Assembly (NCBI RefSeq): GCF_000150275.1
Contig: NW_002060956.1
Coordinates: 1,015,207-1,079,206, forward strand
From: Trichoplax adhaerens
Lineage: Eukaryota; Placozoa; Uniplacotomia; Trichoplacea; Trichoplacidae
Length of the DNA stretch: 64,000 bases
Reading direction: 5' to 3'
The translations under genes were made by a program, and so were the position numbers. The notes beneath the pieces are model-generated. The model was not told the origin of the DNA, did not search any database, and worked only from the letters and a program-made list of their open reading frames with translations. Positions 51,511 through 63,652 of the stretch are shown piece after piece (within the stretch, counting starts at the first letter, position 1; each line of letters begins with the position of its first letter).

Positions 51511-52491
51511 TTACTCATCGCTCAATTCATACGATTCATATAAAATTTGCCCTCGATGATTAAAGGTATAAAACGATTGCCTATTGGTAAAGTTTTCCGA
51601 TGGCCTATCACATCATAATAAAAAGAAAGAATGACAACACCATGAATGAAACACTTATATATGTAGCGAAAGAAAAGTCGTCAAAATAAATTTGTTGGCA
51701 ATAAGACTGGATTAATATAGAGCATATTGTTATAGAGACATGTAACATGCTATCAATGATACATTTTAATACGACAAATTCTTTTTCAGGCTTTCAGAAA
51801 ATTGACCAGTAAGAGAATTTCTGTACGGTTCATAATTACGCATATAATTATATTATAATTTACGCCGAGAAATTTCAGTTCTTTGAATAGCTAGTACCTG
51901 TCGTTTAGTTCTGCTGTTGCACTTATTTCGCGAAAACTTCCAGAAATGATAACTACGCCAATGGTACAAACGATAAAGCCAGTTAAGCATTCGACTAAAA
52001 TCTGCAAGTTCAAAGAAATCATTGTAATGGATGATTTTGTTTGGTTTTGTAAGAAAGATTTATGCCTAGGTATTGCAGAAAATTGTTAACAAAAATTGCT
52101 AGCACAAGTTATTGAACTATGATCATTTTCAATGCATATTATGACGTTCATGCTTAAGCTTTGAAAGTATTTACAAGGTACAACCATGTTTCATAAAATG
52201 TAATTTCTTGAATAAAAAAGTATGATGATACGACTTTGATGCTTACGTCTATTGGTGTATTAGCCACATTTTGTTCGGTTAATTTGGCGTAAGTCCGATC
52301 TATGAATAAAATACGTTGCAGCGATCATCAATGTAAAGTGTTGAGCGCATCCAATTAGGATTCACTGTAACGGTTAGATATCAAAGTTAATCAATGAAAT
52401 TACGTTGTACAGCGGAATAGGCTGAATGGAATACTCCTAAAATTCCGAATAGAATTAAGAATCTGGCAACGGTGCGAAAGCCAGTCGCCAT
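51511..52491 (-). CDS. MMGT1/EMC5, ER membrane protein complex subunit 5
   Basis: Small ER membrane protein: subunit 5 of the membrane protein insertase EMC, also described as a magnesium transporter. Four exons join in frame with GT-AG introns: 52404-52491, 52247-52299, 51898-52001 and 51511-51604, totalling 339 nt (112 residues plus stop; human 131). Helix 1 spans about residues 8-28 (FLILFGILGVFHSAYSAVQ). It is followed by HRTYAKLTE (30-38), matching human QHRSYMRLTE, and PID at 45-47. Helix 2 spans about 48-68, then FREISATAEL (70-79) and the diagnostic SFYTFNHRG at 92-100. The C-terminal tail is shorter than in vertebrates. No exon exceeds 104 nt, so frame-length gene finders would miss it. 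It starts just left of a dense TACTGTAC array. Confidence 0.93.
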
Positions 52492-54263
52492 GATGTTTCT
52501 AAGCTTTGGAATAGCGAAGTAATGTAGAGACTACAGTACTGTACTGTACTGCACTGTAGTGAGAGCCTTTCTTCTTCATGAGTACAGTGTACAGTGTACA
52601 GTACATACAGTATAGTACAGTACCATACAGTACTGTACTGCGCAGTACTGTACAGTACTAGTACAGTACAGTACAGTACAGTACAGTGTACGGTACGTGC
52701 AACGTTGGTATTGTAGAAAAGTACTGTACACTGTACTGTACTGTACGGTACTGAACTGGCTGCACGTAGGTGAAAGCAAGTTTCTGCCTCTAGCAGCTAG
52801 CTCTAGATCCCAAGGAAGCGAAATTGAAGTCCAATCAATTAATTATTAACCGTCAACGAAGAGAATATGTACAAATTATTTTAACATGAGCACAATACGA
52901 TTAGTCAACCTAGCCAGCCGGCTGCCATTACGATATGGGACCACTTGTTATAAGGTAGGACTGCTAAGAGTAAAGTCATTTTATTCATAGTTCAGTACAT
53001 CCGGTAAAGAAATGAATTGGCTTGATTGTCCTCGACACAGGCTCTACTCTATAAGACCGTGTTCAGCGTACACCACGTGAGCCACTAGCTACAAGGTCTG
53101 GCCATGTTCTCTGGTCATGGCGTTGCCAATGAGCAAACCACACTCGCTCTGCTAATATCATATTATGAATAATGATACTCCAGAAGAAATGACCACAAAG
53201 TTTTTAAATAGATTTAAAACGTAGAATAGATTCCTTACTGACCTCACTGTATAGGATCGTAAGAGACCATTCGATTACAGTATTATGGCATGAAAGTCAA
53301 GCTAAATTGCCAATAAATGCTGTATGGAATAATCTTGTAAACGACTGTAGTAATCAATGAAGTCTTTCAATCCATTATAGCCATTTTGATCAGCTATACC
53401 TGATATTGCAGTGTACAAATATAAATGGCTCTGCAGTACCTGAACTCTAGCTGTGCATAGGCATAAGGGGTCATAATCAACTACAGTGCCGTAAATGCCG
53501 GCAACATTGTTGGTTTCTAACCTTTCACTTGCAATGCTTTGCAGCATGGATTTACAGCACTTCAACCTAGCTGTCCCTGTATGGAGAACATCTACACCTG
53601 TAATGTGCAATATATTGAGTAACAGTACTATGATTTATCTGCCTTCATTCAACAACGAACTAGTAGTCCTGGTTTAAACTTGCTGCATAACCCATTTCTA
53701 AAATGATTCATATAAATTGTAGAACTGTACGCTACTGTATAGTGACGTTAAGACGAAAATAATGCAGCGTGATTCAAGTAGAAATGTTGGCGTACGATCA
53801 CATATCGCAGCAGTTGCAGTACAGTCGAACTGTTGCTTTTCCCGTAGACCACCATTAAACTAACAGACAGCATGTTGTGCCATAATATTATCCAATATTT
53901 TCATTGATACTATCTATCGGTTATATACGGTACCTTGCTGACCACTTTTAAAGTCATTTAGAATAGTTTAAAAATTAGTATCAACATCGAATCATTGAAA
54001 TATGATAGTTTGCTCCTTATGTATAACATTGGATGTATTTTTGCTACCTTGTTATCATATTACTGCTCATATATATATATATACTCTAATAACCAAAAAG
54101 CTATAGTAAATATCAGCATCGTAGCAGTAGATGCGCGTACTTTTGTATACCAACCCTAGAAGTAATAGTAATTATTATACTCGTATGTAATAATTAATTG
54201 CATTAGTTGACGTATCTGTTTATTGAATCGATTTTATAGATATCACCTTTATTACGGGCTGCT
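52492..54263. other. Divergent gap between MMGT1 and GFM1
   Basis: The gap contains the TACTGTAC array next to the MMGT1 start, then a stretch of somewhat higher GC around 52.9-53.6 kb, an (AT)n run near 54066-54083 and ordinary AT-rich DNA. A minus-strand frame of about 100 codons (53302-53610) lacks an ATG start and a recognisable family. No tRNA or other RNA gene is evident. Confidence 0.45.
52535..52757. repeat. Dense TACTG/CAGTA array beside the MMGT1 start
   Basis: The array includes a pure tandem run of GTACA units (about 52661-52687) plus several TACTGTACAGTAC palindromes. It begins within about 50 bases upstream of the MMGT1 start codon, the closest approach of any array to a coding start here. 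It could lie in the 5' UTR or core promoter. Confidence 0.75.
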
Positions 54264-57200
54264 ATGTCGCAATCGGCGGTAAGAGTAATAATTAATTATT
54301 CGTGATTAGTAAACTGTATGTATGTGTATTATCTATCATACTGATCATACTGTACAGTATAATCGCAATTTCCCTTTATATCGTGAATTCATAATCCGTA
54401 CTGCAGTCGATTTTCTGGCCGTATTCGGCAATAATTAAATTTTGTATTTTCTTATGTGAAAATAAAATTTATTTCTACGAGTTCTTTCATAACGTACCTA
54501 CACAGGTAGAAGTAGAGAAAATTCGCAATATTGGAATATCAGCTCACATTGATTCCGGGAAAACGACATTAACAGAGCGAGTTTTGTTTTATACCGGACG
54601 CATTGGTCAGATGCACGAGGTAGAGTAAAAGAATATAAATTATAATTATTATACGTAGATTTACACGTGATAATTTTAATTATGCTCTCCCTTAAAATGA
54701 AATTTTAAAATCTTGAAAAACTTCGCACTATATGCAGTAGATCTTTACGGTTATACCTATACCAACTTTGAATTGGAATCGTTACAACTTTATCAAATTT
54801 AACTCATTAATCTTCACGCCTGTGTTGTATTACAAATTTGAGTAACTTATTCCAGTTTCTTAAAAATTACCAGTACAGTATTTAAATTTATCTCTCATAC
54901 GAGATATAGAGCGATGTACTGAGCGTTTATCGATGCTTATAACTTTGTTGCATTTATTGCAGGTCAGAGGTAAGGATAATGTCGGTGCTACAATGGATTT
55001 TATGGATCTGGAACGTCAACGTGGTATTACGATACAAGTTGGTATTTGGTTTTAATCACCCATTGATTTTATTGATAGCAATACAACTTGACTTAAAACT
55101 AACCAACTTATTAAATGTTGTTTTTGTTATGTTATCGAGTATAGTCTGCTGCTACTTATACCAGCTGGAAAGAAACAAATATAAATATTATTGACACACC
55201 AGGTAAAATATATAGTAGAATATTTCGACATTTAAAACATTTGCAGTAGTAACTTTCCTTTTCTAGCAATTAACCATTGTAAACTTTATTGAATGATTAG
55301 GTCATGTTGATTTTACTATGGAAGTCGAGCGTGCCCTACGTGTCTTAGATTCAGCAGTATTAGTATTATGCGGTGTTGGAGGTGTTCAAGTGAGCAATAC
55401 CTATATAAATATCTTATATTCTTTGTACTTGCATCTAACGTTGCATTTATGTACCGATAGAGCCAAACTTTAACCGTTGATAGACAAATGAAACGTTACG
55501 AGGTTCCGTGCTTAGCCTTTATTAACAAACTAGATCGGTTAGGAATATTCGAATGATCTTTTGCTTTGTCTTAATAAGAACCTTTGCAATAATTTATTAT
55601 GATAATAATAACATTAACAAGGTATCTGAACTACTTCGTATAGAATGGGAGCTAATCCAGAAAGAGTAGTTTTGCAAATTAGGTATTTTTAAGTTTACAA
55701 TTTCACTTTTAAAGAAATCTGTATAATGTTCGTTACATATTAACGTTCTAGAACATACTTTATCAATTTTATCAAAATACTAGGTCGAAATTACGACATA
55801 ATGCAGCTCTTATTCATTTACCGATTGGTTTGGAAAGTGATTTTAAAGGAATTATAGACATAATATCTAGAAAAGCTATTTACTTTGAAGGTGCATTGGG
55901 GTAAGATACATCGTGTTTAAGCCTTACAATTTAAATTAGCATTAGTAATAGTAAAATAACGCCTGATGCGCTTGCTAGTATTTTATTGTAAAGTTCGCCA
56001 ATATTTATTGTCCATTACTTAACGGTATTCTATAATTTAGCTCCCAAATAGTCGAAAAAGAGATTCCTGATGATTATGTGGAAGAAACGAATAAGAAAAG
56101 ACAAGAATTGATTGGTACTTACTTGTTAGATAGATTAGCAGTTTGACTTAGTTAATCGACCAAATTTTGGCTGTCGATTTGGATTTAACGTCAGATTATT
56201 TATCATAGCTTAGTTGAATTATCGGTAATATCATTACTTGCTTTGCTAAGTTTTAGTTATTGCTATATTTTTACATCAAAATAGAGGCAGTAGCTAATGT
56301 TGATGATGAACTAGGAGAGAAGTTTCTGGAAGACGCAGATTTATCTAAGGAAGACATCATCGTAATTATGCATCTTAAAAATTTTTTTAATTGTATACTG
56401 AGTAATTCAACTTTTGTTTATCTGATTCTGGTTCATTTCTGAATCTTGCTATAAAACAGGCAGCAATTCGACGTTGTACCTTAAAGAAAACTTTTACACC
56501 GGTCTTATTAGGATCAGCTCTAAAGAATAAAGGTGTCCAGGTAGCTGTAGAGATCATGATCTTATTCAAGTAGAGAAAAATTTTTTATTAACATTCTTAA
56601 TCGCCTAAGATACGAGTATGTAGTCTAATTTATTGAACTGTTGTTGTGGTATTTTATAGCCTCTTTTAGACGGTGTTTTAGCATATTTACCAAATCCTTC
56701 CGAAGTTGAAAATTTTGCTTTGGATCCCGAAGAGTAGGCTTAGTTATTATTGTTATTAATTTTGATTTTAATATTCATTTAACTATTATAATTTTAGCTA
56801 TAGAAATTAGAACACTAACTTGTTTCATTCTGCAATTTAATAATTTTTTGAAATTTCAATTGTTTACTTTTGGTAATGAAGACATATTTACTAAATCAAA
56901 ATACTTTTCGATACTAGCAATGAGCAAAAAATTTTAATGAATCCTTCACGGAGCAGCGCACAGCCTTTTGTTGGCCTTGCCTTTAAGCTTGAGGTATGCA
57001 ATGCTGTAATAGTGGGAAGAAGTCATCGCAATTGATTATAGCCCATATTTACCGTTGTAACTTTAGCAGATAATACAATGACGTTAATTAAATATTATGA
57101 CCATTATGTAATTGCTTAGTGACTTTTATCTTCGAATTCAGGCAGGTCGATTTGGTCAGTTAACATATATACGTATCTATCAAGGACAGTTAAAAAGAGG

Positions 57201-59695
57201 TGGCTTTATTGTTAATGTTAGAACCGGTAAACGTCTTAAGGTACCACGACTTGTTAGGATGCATAGCAATGAAATGGAGGTATTTCGATGCTTTTATTTA
57301 CGATTTCCTAAAGTATCATGCTTCTATACAATCTGATAGGTTACCCTAATCTTACTGTAAGTTATTCAAGTCTGCCTTAAATTTTTATCATAGGACGTCC
57401 AAGAGGCTTATGCCGGTGATATTTGCGCATTATTTGGTGTAGACTGTTTTTCGGGCGATACATTTGTGGCTGAATCTTCTCGGTCATTATCGATGGTACT
57501 GCTGTACTTGATAATTTATCCTGTAGACGTTAGTACCTTTTGACTTAGTAATTTACCTGCATCATAAAAAAAATCATAGGAATCGATGTTTGTTCCAGAA
57601 CCTGTGATCTCTCTTTCTATCAAGCCTACCAATAAGGTAAACATAGAAAAATTCATTTTCTTTACCTGTCTATTTTTAAAATATAACTAATTTTTTAGAA
57701 CGATATCGGACAATTCTCTAAAGCGATCCACCGGTTCACTAAAGAAGATCCAACTTTCAAGGTGCACTTTGATGACGAGAGCAAAGAGGTACTGAGCAAC
57801 ATTGTGGTGCGCATGTTGATTTCTGTGGTTTTTTATCCAATGTCTTATTATGTATTGCATACAAACATTTATTCATTGTATTCTGATACTTTATTAATAA
57901 TAATTATTATAGACCATTATTTCTGGTATGGGAGAATTACATTTGGATATTTATGCCGAGGTAAGTTTCTTGCATTGAACGATTTTAATATTATTGGGTT
58001 GCTTAGTCTCCAATTATACAATATAAGCACGCCTTAAGAATCTCATCACTTTTGAAAACTTATTCGTATTAGAGAATACGTACAGAATATAATTGCCCAT
58101 GTGAAACTGGGAAGCCGAAAGTGGCTTTCAGAGAAACAATTGGTTCGATTGCCCAGTAAGTAAAAATAAAAACTATGATAAAAATATTTAATTTAACGAT
58201 GAAATCCTTACTGTATGACCAGGAAAGGACCTTCTCATCTAATACTGTAATTTTGATACAGATTCGATTATTTGCATAAAAAACAATCTGGTGGAGCTGG
58301 TCAGTTTGGTCGTGTTATCGGAGAAATTCAAGTATGATAAAGTACTCTATTTACATGTACGCGTAACGAAAAACGTCTTCGAATACGATAATAAAATGAT
58401 TTGTTTGCTAATAATATGGTTAGCCTTTGGGCGAGGATAAGTTAACATCAGTTGAATTTTCCGATGAAACTGTTGGTATGAATATTCCAAAGAACTTTAT
58501 ACCTGCTATTGAGAAGGTATATTTTCATTTGTTGCTGTATTGGCATTGACGATAATTATAATTACAGTACTACGTTTGGCGTATTTTATAATTGCCAATG
58601 GTATTTTAAGTAGATTTTTTGCTTATCCTTAGGGCTTCCGAGATATATGTGAAACTGGTATTATATCTGGACATAAAATTAATGGTGTTAAAATTGTATT
58701 AAAAGATGGTAATTAACATATTGTATTTACTTTAAAATATTATAATTCTAGTGTGTAATTCTCATGGTGAATTTATGGTATTGTTAATTAACCCAATAAA
58801 TACTGTTATTCAAAAGGTACTTCCCATGCAGTCGACTCTAGCGAATTAGCTTTCCGCCTGGCTGGCAAGGGAGCTATGAGACAAGGTATTCATTGTTATT
58901 GCCCGTGTCACACTTTTTTGGTTAATAATCTTGATCAGTTTGATTCCTGATAGTTCTAACCTCCGCTCTTTAGTATTCCCTAAGGCCAACCCAATAATAC
59001 TAGAGCCGGTAATGCTGGTTGAAATTAGCGCTCCAGAAGAATACAGAGTAAGCATAATTAAATGTGAAAAATTATTGGTAAGAATCACCTCACAAACATT
59101 TCTTTTATTCTTTACTATATGAAGGGGGCTGTTCTAACCAGTATGAGTCGTCGGCGTGGCGTCATTACTGGAAGTGATTCAGTAGAAGGATACTTTTATC
59201 TGTTTGCTGAAGTTTGTAACTGCTATGTTTTGACATTATATGAATTATTTGTAGATAAGTTCCATAAAAGTAGTCCAATCCTGAACTCATGGGTCTGATA
59301 GGATTGCATAAAGTTACCAATATTATTTTAAATTTTCTTTTTCAAATTTATACTGTAGGTTCCGTTGAATGATATGTTCGGATATGCAACTGAGTTACGA
59401 TCAGCTACACAAGTAAGTATTGTTTATATAGCACTTTTCAACTGTAAAAAATATTTATGTAAAATGATCCTAAATATGTAGAGGTATTTGTGACTGCTTT
59501 AACAGAACTATTGCCATGTAAAATATATACCGTATATATACTCTAAAGCCACCATACTTAGTAACTCCAATATACTGTTAGGGCAAAGGAGAATTCGTCA
59601 TGGAGTACCAGAAATATGCACCAGTAACACCACAGTTACAAGACACCTTAGTCAAGCAGTTTGAAGAAGAAAGGTTACGAAAGTTAAAAAAATAA
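54264..59695 (+). CDS. Mitochondrial elongation factor G1 (about 27 exons)
   Basis: GTPase that moves tRNAs and mRNA through the mitochondrial ribosome. The spliced protein is about 740 residues and aligns along the whole of human GFM1. Motifs, numbered from the first Met: AHIDSGKTT at 18-26 (P-loop), RGITIQ (switch I region), DTPGH across an exon junction near 55201/55301, NKLD near 55530 (guanine specificity) and [20 protein letters not shown] (G5 region, about 56.5-56.7 kb). Further matches are [25 protein letters not shown] (domain IV), RRRGVITG and [20 protein letters not shown]. The coding sequence ends ERLRKLKK. The ATG at 54264 opens a 15-nt exon piece encoding MSQSA. The frame extends upstream as ISPLLRAA to a possible acceptor at 54239, so the true start and mitochondrial targeting sequence may lie in an upstream exon I could not identify. 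Confidence 0.94.
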
Positions 59696-60710
59696 AGAAT
59701 GCCTGCAAAGCGAAGTACGTACATGTGGTTACTTCATGAAAGTAGCTAATCATGGTCAGTTCTTTATGAAATTGATAAAGAATGATATTAAAGATATGAC
59801 CATGCCTTTGCTATAGGATGACCTTTAGCGTTAATATTTTTATCAAATAAGCTTAAGCTATCATAGTATCGCTCCTTATGTATACACGAATATTACAAGT
59901 AAATAAAAGTTATATCATGAATAAGTGAAATTTAAATAAAGTGATGAAAAATACATTGACGAAAGCATTATAAATTTTCGAATCGTGATTATGATTCTCC
60001 AATTTTAATTTTCAAAGCTAATTGTTGATAGTACCATTTTTTGAGTCAGTACTAAATACGTGAAAGCATACGTACTGTATATGGGCATACATACCCAGTA
60101 ACCTAAAAATGGTCAATATTTTCAACGCTCATGTCACATATTTTCATTTACTATAACGTTTTCGTTGATATAGCATTAAAATTTATTGATTTCGTTAACG
60201 TTACAATTTCAAAAACAGTTTCTATTGAAATACACTCCTTACTAGGAAATGCATGATGACATAGAAGTGTGAGAAGATTCGCTAGTAAATGCCTAAGAAT
60301 TTGACTAATTCAGTCAAATACCAATTATTTATGAAAGCTTTAGAAATTATAGTGATCTTACTATGGGTATATTCCTCATTTCTATCACAAAGTACACACT
60401 ACATGAAGTGTGCACCGTTGCATAAATCTCTAAGTCAAGGGAGTGTTATTAAAAAGGGACACTATTATTACTATTGCATGCTAAACTACTATATATTGGT
60501 ACAACAATGTTTTAATACGCATACTTTGAGTGGATAAATTAGAAAGACTCGCTGGAAACTTCTGTCTACGATAGTGTTTCACAGAAAGTTTTCAAGACAT
60601 AAAAATCTAAGGAGTAATACCATATCCAAATTTATGCCAATCAACATTATAATATGCGACCAATAGTAACAGAAACTTTATAAAATAGCATCAATTAACG
60701 CAAATTATTT
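59696..60710. other. Tail-to-tail gap between GFM1 and TXNDC16-like genes
   Basis: About 1 kb of AT-rich DNA with 3' UTRs of the two convergent genes. AATAAA occurs across the GFM1 stop (59691-59696) and again at 59902-59907. No TACTGTAC array and no protein-like frame are present. Confidence 0.5.
59902..59907 (+). terminator. Candidate polyadenylation signal of GFM1
   Basis: AATAAA about 207 bases after the stop codon. Another copy overlaps the stop itself (59691-59696), but using it would give almost no 3' UTR. Confidence 0.4.
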
Positions 60711-63652
60711 TTATAATTCATCTTTTTTATTATCCTGTGGTTGTTGGTCATCTTTTCTATTGCTTTCAGGTTGTTCATCATCTTCGTCATCTTCCTCGTC
60801 ATCTTCGTCTCCTCCTTCGTCATCATTGTCTACTTCTTTAGAGTTTCCTGTTATTGCCTCTTTTTTCTCTTTGGTTAAAGGTCCAATGTTGGTGCCATCG
60901 ATAATTAGCCCTTCATCATCACCGAACCATGCGATATTTCTTCTCGGATTATAGACATCATTCTTTTCTAGATATTCTCTAATATCTACAGCGGATTCGA
61001 CGTTGAAGTCTTTCTTTAAATTATCTCTTTTTTCTAACGTCAAGAAATCGAGAGCTTCCTGCTTTGGTAACCAGTCGCGATCGGCTAAATGAACACCTCC
61101 CATTTGAATAATATCTTTCATATTAGCATGCAGAGTTTTATTAATCCATTTCTCAATATTGCTTATTTCTGGAGATTCTTCCTTATCAATAAATGTGTTA
61201 GCAATACCCTTTCTTCTATCGACATAAATGCATCTTGGAACAGCATCGGTGTTGCCACGGGTATAGTAGTAAATAATGGATTGCGTCACAACATCATCTC
61301 TGTCATAACAGGCAATTATTGCAAAAAGTTTCAATTAAAGTGCCTCAATAATTCGTAATACATTTAATTTAATTACTATATTTTCTTACATTCTATACAA
61401 ATATGAAAGGTTCACGATATCATATGATTTCATCGATTCATGAAATCATACGAACCTACAATACTAACTATGATCTACCTTTACATTTGCATACTTTATA
61501 TAATAACATTAGTCAATTATCGATGAAAGAGTCTTCAAAAATACTGATTATAAGCTAGTGGAGTGACTTACAAATCCATCCATGCGACATTTATATTACT
61601 ATAAATAGAACCAGAAAGGCGATTTACTATCTCCTTCTGAATTGCTTCCGCATCATGGCCATGTAGAATGAATGATACTAATGGTTTCTTACTTCGGAAA
61701 TAGTTTATAAAATTGTGTTCACTAAATTGATCCTAGAAAGGTGTAGAGGATATCAAGATAAGAATATTAAAGTTATTTAACGTTGAAATTATAGACAAGT
61801 TAAGAAATTGGATTATAATCATGAATGTCGTTAACATTATGAGACTAACAAATAATGGTAAGCCATTATTGTAGATAAAAGTTTCGATTCCGTCAACGGT
61901 TAACTCTCCTTCGTAAACAATCTGTCTTTTTACTTCATTAGTTGCTTTATAGCAAATAACTGCCGGTAATTTAATATTGAGCTTTTCCGCTAAGGCCATA
62001 GAAATGTCGGATTGGAAACTACGTCCGAATTGCATTATTCCACTAAAACGCTTCATAACTTCATCAAATTCTATTACGTTAAGTAAGTACATGAAAGTTA
62101 TGAATTAGTAGACAAATAGGTAACTTTTCAAGGCTGATTATAGACTGCAGTTGATATTATAACGATAACCAGTTATAAATAAAATTGAAATTAGTCGCTA
62201 CAGAACGAAATTGTTCATACTAGAAATGAAATATGGATTAAATTGACTTCCATAAATATAATAATTATGCTTACTAAGTCTTACCCACACTCGGTTTCTC
62301 GAACAAGCCAATAACGACAACGCCCGAAGCATTTTCAAGGAACTTTTGACCTTGCTCAACTGATGTAAATTTTCCATTGCTCTCTTCAGTATAAATCTTA
62401 ATTCCAGCAATCAAACTATCGATTGTAAATGATCCCTTATAGACCACACCGTCATTATTCTCACTATGGGCGTACAATGTATAGCAGAATAATGATAGAA
62501 TAGGTAAGATTAAATTCAACTTGATTGATTTAAAATTTTACTATTTCTAATTTTATCTTTGATTTTTACTTTTCTTTAGTTATATCAAGTATCTTATTGA
62601 TCACTTACGTATAAACTTTAACTGTTGGATACTCTGTGATACCATTAGCTTCACATGGTCGTGGATAATCAGCGCAATTAATCTCGGCAAAGCTAAGTTT
62701 CATTCTAGTCGGGTTTTGCTCGAACTTTAATTTTATATCTTCATAGATAAATGAAAATGCACGACTTCGTATATCCCCTGCAGATGGAAATAATTTGTTC
62801 ATAAATACTCTATTTACCGACAAAAATATTAATTTGACATCTAGTATAGGATTACTACAGCCTCTATTAGGTAGTTATTAGTATAATCTCTGTACAAAGG
62901 AGATATATAGGATTCTACGTTAATGGTTGATTAAAATAACGTTTTTTGTTAGATTAATAAAATAATGGATTACATAATTATAATTGTTGCCTATTATTTT
63001 TATATTGGAATCAGTATTTCTTATCTTATTTTTACACTGCCTTATTTTGTTGAGGGTGGCCCTATCTTAATTACTAATAATATGATCGATAATCATTCTA
63101 ATTAAGACAATGGATAGTGTATAATATAGGGATGCAATATCTTTGCAATAATTAATTAATCAATATCGAGAGTTGTGTAGTTAACATAGAAAAATAATTA
63201 GCTCCAGGCTGATTGATATTTAGTCCTACCACTAATGAACTATAATTCAAAAATAAAACTTATACTAGAAATATCCATTCCTATAGACTAATGGATCAAC
63301 AACGGCAATTTTCGATAGCTTAGACGAAGGCAATTTCAAAGATAAACATTTCTATATTTACAATCGCCTTTTTTGACAAATGCTAGTACCTTGCTAGATA
63401 ATAAGCTTAAAAAGAGACAATACTGGTAATGAATACAAATTTTAAAAAAATTGTAATAGATTTTCTTACACGTTGTATAATAATTAATAATTCGAATTCC
63501 ATTTTGGTTGATAAATTCTTGAATAGTTTTATCGGTTAATGATGTTACGGAGCTTTGTCTTTTATATCGTTCAGCTTGTGGATCTTGTTCATCTGATTCG
63601 TATATACGCTTGATATCTTTAGCAATTTCATCATCAATATTGTTTATATCAG
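60711..63652 (-). CDS. TXNDC16/ERp90-like ER thioredoxin-fold protein, C-terminal part
   Basis: ER-lumen protein with tandem thioredoxin-fold domains. Six exons are visible: about 63472-63652, 62609-62818, 62285-62463, 61850-62070, 61572-61732 and 60711-61299, roughly 515 residues. They match the second half of human TXNDC16: an acidic linker, SVTSLTDKTIQEFI, then FAEINCADYPRP with ITEYPTVKVYTENNDGVVYK, LAEKLNIKLPAVICYKA, FINYFRSKKPLVSFILHG and RCIYVDRRKGIA with IEKWINKTL. No CxxC active site is visible in this part, so these domains are probably non-catalytic binding folds. The last exon adds an Asp/Glu-rich tail and ends in KDEL, the ER retrieval signal. The exon at 63652 has an acceptor but no Met, so the N-terminal half lies beyond 64000. 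The donor at 63471 (GTGTAAG) is weaker than an overlapping one that would cause a stop. Confidence 0.8.

Noticed and set aside
52576-52779. Minus-strand open frame of 67 codons
   Set aside because: Made of the same pentamer array; open only because of the repeat.
53302-53610. Minus-strand frame of 102 codons between MMGT1 and GFM1
   Set aside because: No ATG start, no recognisable family, and the local GC content is higher, which lengthens chance frames. Could be revisited with transcript data.
62274-62519. Separate small secreted protein with an apparent signal peptide
   Set aside because: The hydrophobic start is intron sequence; the rest joins in frame to the preceding exon as VKVYTENNDGVVYK, a continuous TXNDC16-like protein.
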